Positions 22,579-32,222 of a stretch of 64,000 nt of DNA are shown piece after piece. Position 1 is the stretch's first letter. Each line of letters opens with the position of its first letter. Position numbers and translations under genes: made by a program. Below the pieces are notes generated by a model. The model was not told where the DNA came from, did no database searches, and saw only the letters and a list, made by a program, of their open reading frames with translations. The stretch comes from Oceanospirillum linum. Its GTDB lineage: Bacteria > Pseudomonadota > Gammaproteobacteria > Pseudomonadales > Halomonadaceae. The stretch is from the NCBI RefSeq assembly GCF_900182785.1, contig NZ_FXTS01000009.1:62001-126000 (forward strand), in the 5' to 3' direction.

Positions 22579-23051
22579 AGCGATATCCAATGACGGTCGA
22601 TGGCGAAAAGCGTCTTCGGGCAGAACTGGACGATCTGAAATCTGTTCAACGCCCAAAAGTTATTGAAGCTATTGCTGAAGCCCGTGAACATGGCGACTTG
22701 AAAGAGAATGCTGAGTATCATGCCGCCCGTGAACAGCAAGGTTTTATTGAAGGTCGTATCCAGGAGCTGGAAGGCAAGCTGTCTACTGCTCAGGTTATTG
22801 ATATTTCGACAATACCTAAAAGCGGTAAGGTAATTTTTGGCACTACGACAGATCTCTATAATCTGGATACTGAAGAAGAAGTGCGTTACCAGATTGTTGG
22901 TGATGATGAGGCGGATATTAAAGCCGGTAAAATTTCGGTGAACTCGCCCATTGCACGCGCTCTTATTGGCAAGGAAGAAGGTGATGTCGTCGTCGTCGTG
23001 ACGCCGGGTGGTGAAGTGGAGTACGAAATTTCAGAAGTGCACCACATCTAA
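22575..23051 (+). CDS. greA: transcription elongation factor GreA
   Basis: A 158-residue factor that rescues backtracked RNA polymerase by stimulating transcript cleavage. The N-terminal coiled coil holds the acidic tip in HGDLKENAEYHAAREQQ; the C-terminal FKBP-like domain has SPIARALIGKEEGDVV. The ATGA overlap with carB and the ribosome site TCAGGAG inside carB point to coupling; a second Met at codon 6 could also be used. Confidence 0.97.
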   Translation: MKRYPMTVDGEKRLRAELDDLKSVQRPKVIEAIAEAREHGDLKENAEYHAAREQQGFIEGRIQELEGKLSTAQVIDISTIPKSGKVIFGTTTDLYNLDTEEEVRYQIVGDDEADIKAGKISVNSPIARALIGKEEGDVVVVVTPGGEVEYEISEVHHI

Positions 23052-23052
23052 A

Positions 23053-23079
23053 AATAAGGGGGCAATTTGCCCCCTTATT
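23053..23079 (+). terminator. palindromic terminator after greA
   Basis: AATAAGGGGGCAATTTGCCCCCTTATT: the stem GGGGGCAA/TTGCCCCC is flanked by A- and T-rich arms, so it may work from both sides. Confidence 0.75.
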
Positions 23080-23166
23080 CTATTTTCACCGTAGAGTGTC
23101 TGAGAGGTTACAGGGAGTACGGATTGCGTTCGTATCCTGTTAAGCTAAACGGTGACAGGTCTGTTG

Positions 23167-23490
23167 TTAGCGATTCAGGTAATGCTGATAACGTACCAGA
23201 TTGGATAACTTAGCATTCTGCTCTTTCGCTTTACGGAAGAGTATGGCCATTTTACCAATGGTTTGAACGAGTTCTGCGCCTGTTTCTTTACGGATCTCTT
23301 CGATCAGAAGCACTTTACTTTCACGGTCTGCAACGCTGATCCGTACTTTGATGAGTTCATGATCGGTCAGTGCGCGATCAACTTCGGCCAATAATGCCTC
23401 GCTCAGTCCGTTTTCTGAAACAATCACCACTGGATTGAGGTGGTGAGCAATAGAGCGGTACTGTTTTTTAACTGCAGATGTCAGGGACAT
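23167..23490 (-). CDS. yhbY: ribosome-associated RNA-binding protein YhbY (CRM domain)
   Basis: A 106-residue single CRM-domain protein starting MSLTSAVKKQYRSIAHHLNP. The signature GLSEALLAEVDRALTDHELIKVRI and the GxxG-like loop before ELVQTIGKMAILFRK are clear. In E. coli YhbY associates with pre-50S particles. I used the ATG at 23490; an upstream in-frame ATG at 23538 adds 16 unlikely residues. Divergent from rlmE, as usual. Confidence 0.95.
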   Translation of the reverse strand: MSLTSAVKKQYRSIAHHLNPVVIVSENGLSEALLAEVDRALTDHELIKVRISVADRESKVLLIEEIRKETGAELVQTIGKMAILFRKAKEQNAKLSNLVRYQHYLNR

Positions 23491-23600
23491 AAAACTTCCA
23501 GAGGTGCTTGCCTTGAATTTGGCTTGTGTAAAACCCACATTGTAGCTAAGTGCGGAGCGGATGGTAATCTCTGACAGAGGTTTGTTTACAGGAAATTTTT

Positions 23601-24221
23601 GTGGCTAGATCAAAAACCAGCGCCGGTTGGCTGAAAGAACACTTTGATGACCGTTATGTGCAAAAATCCCGGGATGATGGCTATCGTTCCAGAGCCAGCT
23701 ATAAGTTGCTGGAGCTGGATGAGAAAGACCGGCTTTTTCGATCTGGCATGACGGTTGTGGATCTTGGGGCGGCCCCTGGCGGCTGGTCACAGATTGCCAT
23801 TGAAAAAGTGGGTGAGTCGGGTGTGGTTATCGCCTCAGATATTCTTGAGATGGAGCCTATCGCTGATGTGACCTTTATTCAGGGGGATTTTACTGAAGAT
23901 AAGGTTTACGACGAGATTATGGCGGCTATTGGAAACCGTCCGGTGGATATGGTTATTTCTGATATGGCACCCAATATGAGTGGTATGTCGGCAATGGATC
24001 AGCCCCGTGCGATGTATCTGGTAGAGCTGGCGTTGGACTTAGCTTCCCGCACACTCAAAAAAGAAGGTACATTTCTGGCTAAGGTTTTCCAGGGGGAAGG
24101 CTTCGATGCTTACCTGAAAGACCTGAAAAGCCAGTTTAAAACAGTGATTACAAGAAAGCCGGATGCCTCAAGGGCAAGGTCCAGAGAAGTTTATCTTCTT
24201 GCGAAAGGATTTAAAGGCTAA
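23601..24221 (+). CDS. rlmE: 23S rRNA 2'-O-methyltransferase RlmE (FtsJ)
   Basis: A 206-residue heat-shock methyltransferase that modifies U2552 of 23S rRNA late in 50S assembly. GTG start behind ACAGGAAA. Motifs: SRASYKLLELDEKDRLF, SAM site VVDLGAAPGGWSQIA, QGDFTED, VISDMAPNMSG and LAKVFQGEGFD, holding the K-D-K-E catalytic set. Lies upstream of ftsH as in E. coli. Confidence 0.97.
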   Translation: MARSKTSAGWLKEHFDDRYVQKSRDDGYRSRASYKLLELDEKDRLFRSGMTVVDLGAAPGGWSQIAIEKVGESGVVIASDILEMEPIADVTFIQGDFTEDKVYDEIMAAIGNRPVDMVISDMAPNMSGMSAMDQPRAMYLVELALDLASRTLKKEGTFLAKVFQGEGFDAYLKDLKSQFKTVITRKPDASRARSREVYLLAKGFKG

Positions 24222-24317
24222 ACCCTGGTCGGATGGTTGAACCGATTGGAGTATAGTATTGTCTATTAAGGATCCTGAAATGCAGGCAATCAAAGCGATC
24301 AAACAGAGGGTGAGCCC

Positions 24318-26318
24318 TTGAACGATATGGCAAAAAATTTAATTCTGTGGTTGATTATCGCTGCAGTGTTATTAACAGTTTTTAATAATTTCAGTGTTGA
24401 TTCGTCACCGCTGCGCATGAACTACACCGACTTCATTGAAGAGGTGCAACGTGATCAGGTGCGCAAAATTGTGGTGGACGGTTATGTGATTTCCGGCGAG
24501 CGTATTGACGGTAGTCGTTTTGAGACAATTCGTCCGGCGGTTCAGGATCCTAAATTAATGGATGACCTGATTCAGCATCAGGTGACGGTTGAAGGTCGTC
24601 AACCTGAACAGCAAAGTGTCTGGTCTCGTTTGCTGGTGGCCAGCTTTCCTATCCTGATTATTCTTGCGATCTTTTTCTTCTTCATGCGCCAGATGCAGGG
24701 CGGTGGCGGTGGTGGCAAAGGCCCTATGAGCTTTGGCAAGTCCAAAGCACGCCTGCTGCCACAGGATCAGATCAAAACGACGTTTGCTGATGTCGCTGGT
24801 GTTGATGAAGCGAAAGAAGAAGTTAAAGAGTTAGTGGATTTCCTGCGTGATCCGGGCAAATTTCAGCGCCTGGGCGGTAAGATTCCCCGTGGTGTACTGA
24901 TGGTTGGTCAGCCGGGTACCGGTAAGACTATGCTGGCAAAAGCGATTGCCGGTGAAGCCAAGGTGCCGTTCTTTACCATTTCCGGTTCAGACTTTGTTGA
25001 AATGTTTGTGGGTGTGGGTGCATCCCGTGTCCGCGATATGTTTGAACAAGCCAAGAAGCAGGCACCCTGTATCATCTTTATTGATGAGATCGATGCGGTA
25101 GGTCGTCAGCGTGGTTCCGGTATGGGTGGTGGCCACGATGAGCGTGAGCAGACTCTGAACCAGTTGCTGGTTGAAATGGATGGTTTTGAAGGTAACGAGG
25201 GTATTATCGTTATCGCTGCAACAAACCGCCCTGATGTTCTCGATGCAGCCCTTCTGCGTCCGGGGCGTTTTGATCGACAGGTAACCGTTGGCTTGCCAGA
25301 TATTCGTGGCCGTGAGCAGATTCTGAAAGTGCATATGCGCAAAGTGCCGGTGGCCGATGATGTGGATCCGGCGATTATTGCCCGTGGTACACCTGGCTTC
25401 TCCGGTGCTGACTTGGCAAATCTGGTGAACGAGGCTGCGCTGTTTGCGGCCCGGAGTGATAGCCGTCTGGTACGCATGGCTGAGTTTGACCTGGCTAAAG
25501 ACAAAATCATCATGGGTACTGAACGTAAGACTATGGTGATGTCGGATAAAGAGAAGCTGAATACGGCTTGCCATGAGGCGGGTCATGCGATTGTTGGTCG
25601 TTTGGTGCCGGAGCATGACCCTGTGTACAAGGTGAGTATTATTCCTCGCGGCCGTGCCCTGGGTGTCACCATGTTCCTGCCGGAAGAGGATCGCTACAGT
25701 CAAAGTCGTACCGGTCTGCTGAGTCAGATCTGTAGTCTCTATGGTGGCCGTATTGCTGAAGAGATGACACTGGGCTTTGACGGCGTCACAACCGGCGCTG
25801 CTAATGACATTAAGCGTGCTACAGAAATTGCCCATAGTATGGTGACAAAGTGGGGGCTTTCCCGTGAACTGGGCCCACTAATGTATGACGAAGATGAGTC
25901 TCATCAGTTTCTGGGCGGTGGCGGTGGCGGCGGAGCAGGTAAGTTCTCCTCAGCCGAGATCTCCAGCAAGCTGGATAAAGAAGTGCGCAGTGTGATCGAT
26001 CAGTGCTATGAACGGGCGATGCAAATCCTGACGGACAATCGTGATAAGCTGGATATGATGACGGATGCTTTAATGAAGTATGAAACCATTGATGCCAAGC
26101 AGATCGATGCGATTATGGAAGGTCGTGAACCGGATGCTCCTGAGGGCTGGACAGAAAAAGGCCACGCTGCTGCTGAGTCAAAACAAGATGCAGAAGAGGC
26201 ATCAAATGTTGCCCCAATCAGACCTGAAGCAGAGGCTGAGAAGCCAGCCGAGGATCTCGCTGAAAAGGGAAAACCTGAATCAGATTCTGATAGCGAGAAG
26301 CCTAAAGATCAGGAGTAA
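24318..26318 (+). CDS. ftsH: ATP-dependent zinc metalloprotease FtsH
   Basis: A 666-residue inner-membrane AAA+ protease. Two membrane segments (about 6-24 and 102-122) flank a periplasmic domain; the AAA domain has VGQPGTGKTMLAKAIAGEA and IIFIDEIDAVGRQRGSG with the SRH region ATNRPDVLDAALLRPGRFDR; the zinc site is HEAGH near residue 420. It degrades LpxC, sigma-32 and damaged membrane proteins. Start taken as TTG 24318 because GAGGGTGAG sits nine bases upstream; ATG 24327 (MAKNLILW) is an alternative three codons in. The C-terminus is long, acidic and Pro/Glu/Ser rich. Confidence 0.98.
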   Translation: MNDMAKNLILWLIIAAVLLTVFNNFSVDSSPLRMNYTDFIEEVQRDQVRKIVVDGYVISGERIDGSRFETIRPAVQDPKLMDDLIQHQVTVEGRQPEQQSVWSRLLVASFPILIILAIFFFFMRQMQGGGGGGKGPMSFGKSKARLLPQDQIKTTFADVAGVDEAKEEVKELVDFLRDPGKFQRLGGKIPRGVLMVGQPGTGKTMLAKAIAGEAKVPFFTISGSDFVEMFVGVGASRVRDMFEQAKKQAPCIIFIDEIDAVGRQRGSGMGGGHDEREQTLNQLLVEMDGFEGNEGIIVIAATNRPDVLDAALLRPGRFDRQVTVGLPDIRGREQILKVHMRKVPVADDVDPAIIARGTPGFSGADLANLVNEAALFAARSDSRLVRMAEFDLAKDKIIMGTERKTMVMSDKEKLNTACHEAGHAIVGRLVPEHDPVYKVSIIPRGRALGVTMFLPEEDRYSQSRTGLLSQICSLYGGRIAEEMTLGFDGVTTGAANDIKRATEIAHSMVTKWGLSRELGPLMYDEDESHQFLGGGGGGGAGKFSSAEISSKLDKEVRSVIDQCYERAMQILTDNRDKLDMMTDALMKYETIDAKQIDAIMEGREPDAPEGWTEKGHAAAESKQDAEEASNVAPIRPEAEAEKPAEDLAEKGKPESDSDSEKPKDQE

Positions 26319-26393
26319 TATCTGAGTTTCTAATTGCTTGCCTAAGCAGAAGGGCGTGATTTAAAGTGTTTGATTTTAAAGCGGGAAAGCTTG

Positions 26394-27245
26394 ATGTCGA
26401 ACCTGAAATCGCGCCCTTTTTTATTTGGCCGTCATACACTGGATCTGACCCGGATTCAGGTGATGGGCATCCTCAATGTTACACCGGACTCATTCTCTGA
26501 CGGTGGCCAGTATAACGGGCGTGATGCTGCGCTCCGTCACGCTGAAGCCATGATCAAGGCAGGAGCCACTCTTATCGATGTTGGGGGTGAGTCTACGCGG
26601 CCTGGGGCGTTGGCTGTTTCTGAGCAGGAAGAGTTGGATCGTGTGATACCGGTTGTTGAGGCGCTGACAGAGGAACTCGATGCATTGGTTTCCGTCGACA
26701 CCAGTACCGCCTCTGTTATTCGGGAATCAGCAAAGGCAGGTGCCAGCCTGATTAATGATGTGCGGGCATTGGAAAAAGAGGGTGCCCTGGAGGCCGCCGC
26801 AGCCAGTGGGCTGCCGGTTTGTCTGATGCATATGCAGGGACAGCCCCAGACGATGCAGGATGCTCCCTCCTATGCCGATCTGCTTCGGGAAGTAACTGAC
26901 TATCTGCAGAAGCGGGCTAATGCCTGTCTTGAGGCGGGCATTCCCCGGAACCGGATTATTCTTGATCCCGGTTATGGCTTTGGTAAAAGCGTTGAGCATA
27001 ATTGCAGCCTGATTAAGCACTTAAAAGATATTCAGACGTTAGGCTACCCACTTCTGACCGGGACATCGAGAAAAAGCATGTTGGGCGCTATTACAGGTAG
27101 AGAGATACCTGCAGAGCGTATTGCAGTCAGTGTCGCAAGTGCTCTGATCTGTGCGCAACAGGGTGCATGGATTTTGCGGGTGCATGACGTGGAAGAAACA
27201 ATTGATGCACTGAAAGTTTATCAGGCAGTGCAGGGAGCAGAATAA
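26394..27245 (+). CDS. folP: dihydropteroate synthase
   Basis: A 283-residue folate enzyme joining p-aminobenzoate to the pterin. Both signatures are present: MGILNVTPDSFSDGG and LIDVGGESTRPGA; further VSVDTSTA, LINDVRAL, ILDPGYGFGKSVEHN and LTGTSRKSMLG. It is the target of sulfonamides. Start taken at ATG 26394; a TTG at 26370 in frame is less likely. Two bases separate it from glmM. Confidence 0.97.
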   Translation: MSNLKSRPFLFGRHTLDLTRIQVMGILNVTPDSFSDGGQYNGRDAALRHAEAMIKAGATLIDVGGESTRPGALAVSEQEELDRVIPVVEALTEELDALVSVDTSTASVIRESAKAGASLINDVRALEKEGALEAAAASGLPVCLMHMQGQPQTMQDAPSYADLLREVTDYLQKRANACLEAGIPRNRIILDPGYGFGKSVEHNCSLIKHLKDIQTLGYPLLTGTSRKSMLGAITGREIPAERIAVSVASALICAQQGAWILRVHDVEETIDALKVYQAVQGAE

Positions 27246-27247
27246 TA

Positions 27248-28594
27248 ATGAGTCGAAAATATTTTGGCACCGATGGCATTCGTGGGCGTGTAGGTGAGGG
27301 CGTTGTGACCGCAGAGTTTATGCTGAAGCTGGGCTGGGCGGCGGGTAAGGTTTTTAATCAGAAAGGTTATAATAAAATTCTGATTGGTAAAGATACCCGT
27401 ATATCCGGCTATATGTTTGAGTCCGCTCTGGAAGCTGGTCTTTCTGCTGCAGGGGTTGATGTCTACTTGTTAGGGCCGATGCCGACACCGGGAATTGCCT
27501 ACCTGACCCGAACATTTCATGCTCAGGCGGGCATTGTGATCAGCGCATCCCATAACCCGTTTGAAGATAACGGCATTAAGTTCTTTTCAGCTCACGGGAC
27601 TAAACTACCCGATGAGGTTGAGGCTGCCATTGAGGCGCAGCTTGATGAACCCATGGTGACTGTGAGCCCCGATAAGCTGGGTAAAGCGAAGCGGATTGCT
27701 GATGCTGCGGGTCGATATATTGAGTTTTGTAAAAGCACGTTTCCGAATGACTACGATCTTAATGGTCTGAAGATCGTGCTGGATTGCGCTCATGGTGCGA
27801 CATACCACATTGCGCCCTCGGTTTTTACGGAATTGGGTGCGGAGGTTATTGCCATTGGAGCTCAGCCTAACGGGTTGAATATAAACGAAGGCGTTGGCTC
27901 AACTTCACCGGCAGCACTGCAGGCCGCTGTGCTTGAGCACCAGGCAGACCTTGGTGTCGCGTTTGATGGTGATGGTGACCGGGTTGCTATGGTCGACCAG
28001 CAGGGTCGTCTTCTGGATGGTGATGACCTGTTATATATCATTGCGACGGATATGCAGCGGGAAGATATGCTCTGTGGAGGTGTTGTCGGCACCCTGATGA
28101 GTAATTACGGCCTTGAAAAAGCTTTTGCGGAGCTGAATATTCCTTTTACACGGGCTAAAGTCGGCGATCGCTATGTGATGGCTGAGTTAAAAGCAAACGA
28201 CTGGCGTGTTGGTGGTGAGAACTCCGGCCATATTGTTTGTCAGCATGTGCAGACCACCGGAGATGGTATAGTGTCGGCTTTGCAGGTAATGGCCGCTGTT
28301 GCCCGTAGCGGAAAATCGCTCTCTGAACTACTTCGGCCGTTAAACAAGTTGCCTCAGGTGCTGATTAATGTTCGTCTTGGTCAGGCTTCTGCTGAGCGTG
28401 TGCAGAAAGCTGTAGCGGTTCAAGCTAAAATTGCAGAGGTAACACAGACTCTGGAAGGAAGAGGACGGCTTTTGCTGCGCCCGTCCGGTACCGAGCCGCT
28501 GATTCGGGTGATGACAGAAGGTGAAAACAGGGTCGAAGTAACAGCCCTTGCTGAGGGCCTGGCCGCAGTTATTGAACAAGAAGTCGCCATATAA
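27248..28594 (+). CDS. glmM: phosphoglucosamine mutase
   Basis: A 448-residue enzyme converting glucosamine-6-phosphate to glucosamine-1-phosphate for UDP-GlcNAc and hence peptidoglycan and LPS. It has YFGTDGIRGRVGEG at the start, the phosphoserine loop VISASHNPFEDNGIKFF with the catalytic Ser near 102, the metal loop VAFDGDGDRVAMVD and the phosphate-binding RPSGTEPLIRVM. Translationally close to folP. Confidence 0.98.
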   Translation: MSRKYFGTDGIRGRVGEGVVTAEFMLKLGWAAGKVFNQKGYNKILIGKDTRISGYMFESALEAGLSAAGVDVYLLGPMPTPGIAYLTRTFHAQAGIVISASHNPFEDNGIKFFSAHGTKLPDEVEAAIEAQLDEPMVTVSPDKLGKAKRIADAAGRYIEFCKSTFPNDYDLNGLKIVLDCAHGATYHIAPSVFTELGAEVIAIGAQPNGLNINEGVGSTSPAALQAAVLEHQADLGVAFDGDGDRVAMVDQQGRLLDGDDLLYIIATDMQREDMLCGGVVGTLMSNYGLEKAFAELNIPFTRAKVGDRYVMAELKANDWRVGGENSGHIVCQHVQTTGDGIVSALQVMAAVARSGKSLSELLRPLNKLPQVLINVRLGQASAERVQKAVAVQAKIAEVTQTLEGRGRLLLRPSGTEPLIRVMTEGENRVEVTALAEGLAAVIEQEVAI

Positions 28595-28662
28595 AGCGGC
28601 TTCACCTTGTCAGTCGGGTTGGCATGAAGTAATATTTTGCGCCCTGAAATACAGGAATTGAT

Positions 28663-29409
28663 ATGCGTAAGAAAATTGTCGCCGGTAACTGGAAGATGAA
28701 TGGCTCTATGGAGCTGTTAAACACTCTGGTTCCTGCTCTGGCTGAAGAGGCCAAACAGTCGCAGGCTGAGATTCTGGTTTGTCCGCCAGCACTTTATTTA
28801 GGTGATGTGCAGCGGAAGGCGGGTGATCATCTTTTGGTCGGTGCTCAGAACTGCCATGAAGCCCAGTCCGGGGCTTTTACTGGTGAGATTGCCGCCGGCA
28901 TGCTGGCAGAGATGCAGTTAAGCCATGTTCTGGTTGGTCACTCAGAGCGCCGGGCAATTTATGGCGAGACAGATCAATTGATTGCAGCAAAGACTCAGGC
29001 GGCGATTGCCTCAGGCTTGGTTGCGGTTCTTTGCGTAGGTGAAACACTGGATGAGCGTGAGAGTGGCCGTACATTGGACGTTGTCCTTGGTCAGGTCAAC
29101 GCTGTTGTGAGTCAGCTGGGTCTTGCTGACTGGTCTCGCCTGGTGATTGCCTATGAGCCTGTATGGGCCATTGGTACGGGAAAAACGGCAACAGCCGATC
29201 AGGCTCAGGACGTGCATAAGGCGATACGCAACGCCCTGGCTGATTATGGGCAGGATTATGCGGATGCCATGCGAATCCTGTACGGTGGTAGTGTTAAAGC
29301 TGCTAATGCAGAGGAGCTTTTTACCTGCCCTGATATTGATGGTGGCCTCGTTGGTGGTGCATCATTAAACGCAGACGAATTTATTTCAATTTGCCGTGCG
29401 GCAAATTAA
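28663..29409 (+). CDS. tpiA: triose-phosphate isomerase
   Basis: A 248-residue TIM barrel. Substrate Lys in VAGNWKMNG, catalytic His in LVGHSERRAIYGE, catalytic Glu in AYEPVWAIGTGKTA, phosphate-binding YGGSVKAANAEEL and GLVGGASL. Interconverts glyceraldehyde-3-phosphate and dihydroxyacetone phosphate. Sits between glmM and secG, as in Pseudomonas. Confidence 0.98.
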   Translation: MRKKIVAGNWKMNGSMELLNTLVPALAEEAKQSQAEILVCPPALYLGDVQRKAGDHLLVGAQNCHEAQSGAFTGEIAAGMLAEMQLSHVLVGHSERRAIYGETDQLIAAKTQAAIASGLVAVLCVGETLDERESGRTLDVVLGQVNAVVSQLGLADWSRLVIAYEPVWAIGTGKTATADQAQDVHKAIRNALADYGQDYADAMRILYGGSVKAANAEELFTCPDIDGGLVGGASLNADEFISICRAAN

Positions 29410-29424
29410 GCATAGGTTGATATA

Positions 29425-29790
29425 ATGGAAACCGTAATTCTGGCAGTACATGTAGTTTTGGCGATTGCTTTGGTTGGTCTGGTTATGATCCAGCAAGGCA
29501 AAGGCGCTGAGGCAGGAGCCTCTTTCGGAGGTGGCGCTTCACAAACCGTATTTGGAAGTACCGGAAGCACTAGCTTTTTAGGTCGGGTTACCGCTATAAT
29601 TGCGACCCTGTTTTTCGTGACAAGCTTGGCTCTTGCCTTTTATGCAAGCCAGCAGGCGAAAAGCTCAAGCCAATCTGCTGATACCGGTATTGTAACCGAG
29701 CAGGCTCAAAAAGAAGCAGTTGGCGGTCTTCCAGCTTTGGAAGATGATTCAGCGATACCTGCGGATAGTGATGTTCCTGCTGATCGCTAA
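29425..29790 (+). CDS. secG: preprotein translocase subunit SecG
   Basis: A 121-residue SecYEG subunit with two membrane segments (about 3-20 and 54-72) joined by the Gly-rich loop GKGAEAGASFGGGASQTVFG, typical for SecG. The C-terminal tail is acidic and poorly conserved. Lies 15 bases after tpiA and just before tRNA-Leu. Confidence 0.96.
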   Translation: METVILAVHVVLAIALVGLVMIQQGKGAEAGASFGGGASQTVFGSTGSTSFLGRVTAIIATLFFVTSLALAFYASQQAKSSSQSADTGIVTEQAQKEAVGGLPALEDDSAIPADSDVPADR

Positions 29791-29866
29791 TTAATTGCAG
29801 GTTTTTGGTGTTGCGGTCAATGGCAACACCTTTGCAGAGTGCTTATTTGCTTTGCTTGTTTTATAT

Positions 29867-29953
29867 GCCGAAGTGGTGGAATTGGTAGACACGCCATCTT
29901 GAGGGGGTGGTGACCTTATGGTCGTGCGGGTTCAAGTCCCGCTTTCGGCACCA
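29867..29953 (+). tRNA. tRNA-Leu (GAG)
   Basis: An 87-base class II tRNA: acceptor GCCGAAG paired to TTTCGGC, D-arm with GGTAGAC, anticodon loop TTGAGGG giving GAG at 29901-29903, long variable arm, T-arm GGTTCAAGTCC and encoded CCA. The position after secG is conserved. Confidence 0.97.
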
Positions 29954-30052
29954 ATTTAGCACAGCAGTCTGCCTGGACTGTGTTTATGACTTGTTTTCAA
30001 ATAGTCGGTTGACTATTGGATGTATTGGTCATAGAATGTGCACCTTCATTGA

Positions 30053-30129
<77 letters not shown>

Positions 30130-30138
30130 ATTTTCTAT

Positions 30139-30172
30139 AACAAAAAGCCCCTTTTATAGGGGCTTTTTGTTA
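30139..30172 (+). terminator. terminator between tRNA-fMet and rimP
   Basis: AACAAAAAGCCCC, loop TTTTATA, GGGGCTTTTTGTT; symmetric A/T arms, so possibly bidirectional. It separates the tRNA from the nusA operon, with likely partial read-through. Confidence 0.85.
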
Positions 30173-30215
30173 GCTGCAAAAAAGTTCAGATTTCTTATTT
30201 TTTCAGGGTGATTAG

Positions 30216-30677
30216 ATGGCAAAGAAAGAGACTTTGCTGATCGATCTGGCCAAGCCAGTTGTCGAGGCGCTTGGACTTGAGTTCTGGGGTTTAGAATATA
30301 AGCCTCAAGGCAATCATTCTATGTTGCGGGTATTTATCGATGGGCCGGATGGCGTCACAGTGGATCACTGTGCAGAAGTCAGTCGCCAGCTCAGCGGTGT
30401 TCTGGATGTAGAAGACCCGATCAGTAGTGAATATACGCTGGAGGTATCCTCTCCGGGTATGGATCGTCCTCTGTTTACCCTGGATCAGTTTGCTCATTAC
30501 AAAGGCTATAAAGTGGCCCTGAAACTGAACCTTGCGTATGAAGGAAGACGTAAATTTTCCGGCATTCTTAATGGCACCGAAGAAGACGAAGTGTTGGTGG
30601 TCGTTGATCAGGAAGAATACTGTTTTCCAATTGAAAATATTGAACAGGCCCGAATAGTGCCGCAGTTTGATAACTAA
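30216..30677 (+). CDS. rimP: ribosome maturation factor RimP
   Basis: A 153-residue 30S assembly factor. Typical blocks: LEFWGLEYKPQGNHSMLRVFID, GVTVDHCAEVSRQLSGVLDVEDPI, YTLEVSSPGMDRPLF. First gene of the rimP-nusA-infB-rbfA-truB-rpsO-pnp cluster; ribosome site CAGGGTGAT is weak. Confidence 0.97.
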   Translation: MAKKETLLIDLAKPVVEALGLEFWGLEYKPQGNHSMLRVFIDGPDGVTVDHCAEVSRQLSGVLDVEDPISSEYTLEVSSPGMDRPLFTLDQFAHYKGYKVALKLNLAYEGRRKFSGILNGTEEDEVLVVVDQEEYCFPIENIEQARIVPQFDN

Positions 30678-30700
30678 GGACTTTTTGTTGAGGCAATGGC

Positions 30701-32194
30701 ATGAGTAAAGAGATTCTTCTGGTAGTAGATGCCGTTTCAAACGAGAAAGGCGTTTCCAAAGAAGTGATTTTTGAGGCAATCGAATTAGCTCTGGCCAGTG
30801 CCTCCAAAAAGCGTTTCGAAGGCGAAGAGGCGGACGTCCGCGTCGCAATTGACCGTAAAACCGGCGACTATGACACCTTCCGTCGCTGGACAATTGTTGA
30901 AGATATTGAGCTTGATGATGTGGATTATGAAATCTCATTAACAAATGCTCAAAAGAAAGATGCTTCACTGGATCTTGGCGATGTGATTGAAGAGCAGATC
31001 GAGTCGGTGGCTTTTGGCCGTATCGCAGCTCAAACCGCTAAGCAGGTTATTGTACAAAAAGTACGTGAGGCAGAACGGGCAGAGATTGTACGTCAGTACT
31101 CCGAGCGTGAAGGCGAAATTGTCAACGGCACGGTCAAGAAAACTACACGGGATGGCGTTATTGTCGACTTGGGCAACAATGCCGAAGCTTATTTGCCCCG
31201 TGATGAGATGATCGCCGGTGAAAAATATCGCATGAATGATCGTGTTCGCGCTCTGTTGGCAGAAGTTCGCCCGGATGCGCGTTCCGGTCAGTTGTTACTG
31301 AGTCGTGCACGACCTCAATTCCTGATTGAGTTGTTCCGCATCGAGGTACCTGAGATTGCTGAACAGCTGATTGAAATTCGTGGTGCAGCCCGTGATCCGG
31401 GTTTGCGTGCCAAGATTGCAGTTAAAACCAACGACAAACGCATTGACCCTGTTGGTGCCTGCGTTGGTATGCGCGGTTCCCGTGTTCAGGCGGTTTCCTC
31501 TGAACTGGGTAACGAGCGTGTTGATATCGTTATGTGGGACGACAACCCTGCACAGCTGGTTATTAACGCTATGGCTCCTGCTGATGTCGCATCTATCATC
31601 GTTGATGAAGACAAAAACGAGATGGACGTGGCTGTTGATGCAGAGAATCTGGCGCAAGCTATCGGTCGCAATGGTCAGAATGTTCGTTTAGCCAGTGAGC
31701 TGACGGGCTGGAAGATCAATGTGATGACCGAAGAAGAGGCCGAAGCCAAGCAGGGTGAAGAGTTCGACAGCGTTGTTCAGATCTTTATTAACCATCTGGA
31801 TGTTGATGAAGAACTGGCACGAGTACTGGTTGAAGAAGGCTTCGCCAGTCTGGAAGAAGTGGCCTATGTGCCAATTGATGAAATGTTAGCCATTGAAGGC
31901 TTTGATGAAGATTTAGTTAAAGAACTGCGCAGCCGTGCAAAAGATGAGCTGCTGAATCTGGCGATTGCTGATGAAGAGCAACTGGAAGATTCTGAACCAG
32001 CTGAAGATCTGTTGAATATGGAAGGTATCGACAAACACCTTGCATATGTACTGGCAAGTAAAGGTATCTGTACCATGGAAGATCTTGCTGAACAGTCCAT
32101 TGACGACTTGCTTGATATTGATGGTATGTCTGAGGAAAAAGCCGGCCAGTTAATTATGACGGCCCGGGCACCTTGGTTTGAAGGCGGCGAGTAA
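30701..32194 (+). CDS. nusA: transcription termination/antitermination factor NusA
   Basis: A 497-residue RNA polymerase-binding factor: N-terminal domain (MSKEILLVVDAVSNEKGVSK), S1 domain near 135-200, two KH domains (DPVGACVGMRGSRVQAV and NLAQAIGRNGQNVRLAS), then two acidic repeats at the C-terminus (about 365-425 and 440-490) as in E. coli. Controls pausing, termination and antitermination. Confidence 0.98.
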   Translation: MSKEILLVVDAVSNEKGVSKEVIFEAIELALASASKKRFEGEEADVRVAIDRKTGDYDTFRRWTIVEDIELDDVDYEISLTNAQKKDASLDLGDVIEEQIESVAFGRIAAQTAKQVIVQKVREAERAEIVRQYSEREGEIVNGTVKKTTRDGVIVDLGNNAEAYLPRDEMIAGEKYRMNDRVRALLAEVRPDARSGQLLLSRARPQFLIELFRIEVPEIAEQLIEIRGAARDPGLRAKIAVKTNDKRIDPVGACVGMRGSRVQAVSSELGNERVDIVMWDDNPAQLVINAMAPADVASIIVDEDKNEMDVAVDAENLAQAIGRNGQNVRLASELTGWKINVMTEEEAEAKQGEEFDSVVQIFINHLDVDEELARVLVEEGFASLEEVAYVPIDEMLAIEGFDEDLVKELRSRAKDELLNLAIADEEQLEDSEPAEDLLNMEGIDKHLAYVLASKGICTMEDLAEQSIDDLLDIDGMSEEKAGQLIMTARAPWFEGGE

Positions 32195-32222
32195 GCGCAG
32201 CAAAGTCACAGGAGAAGAGTGA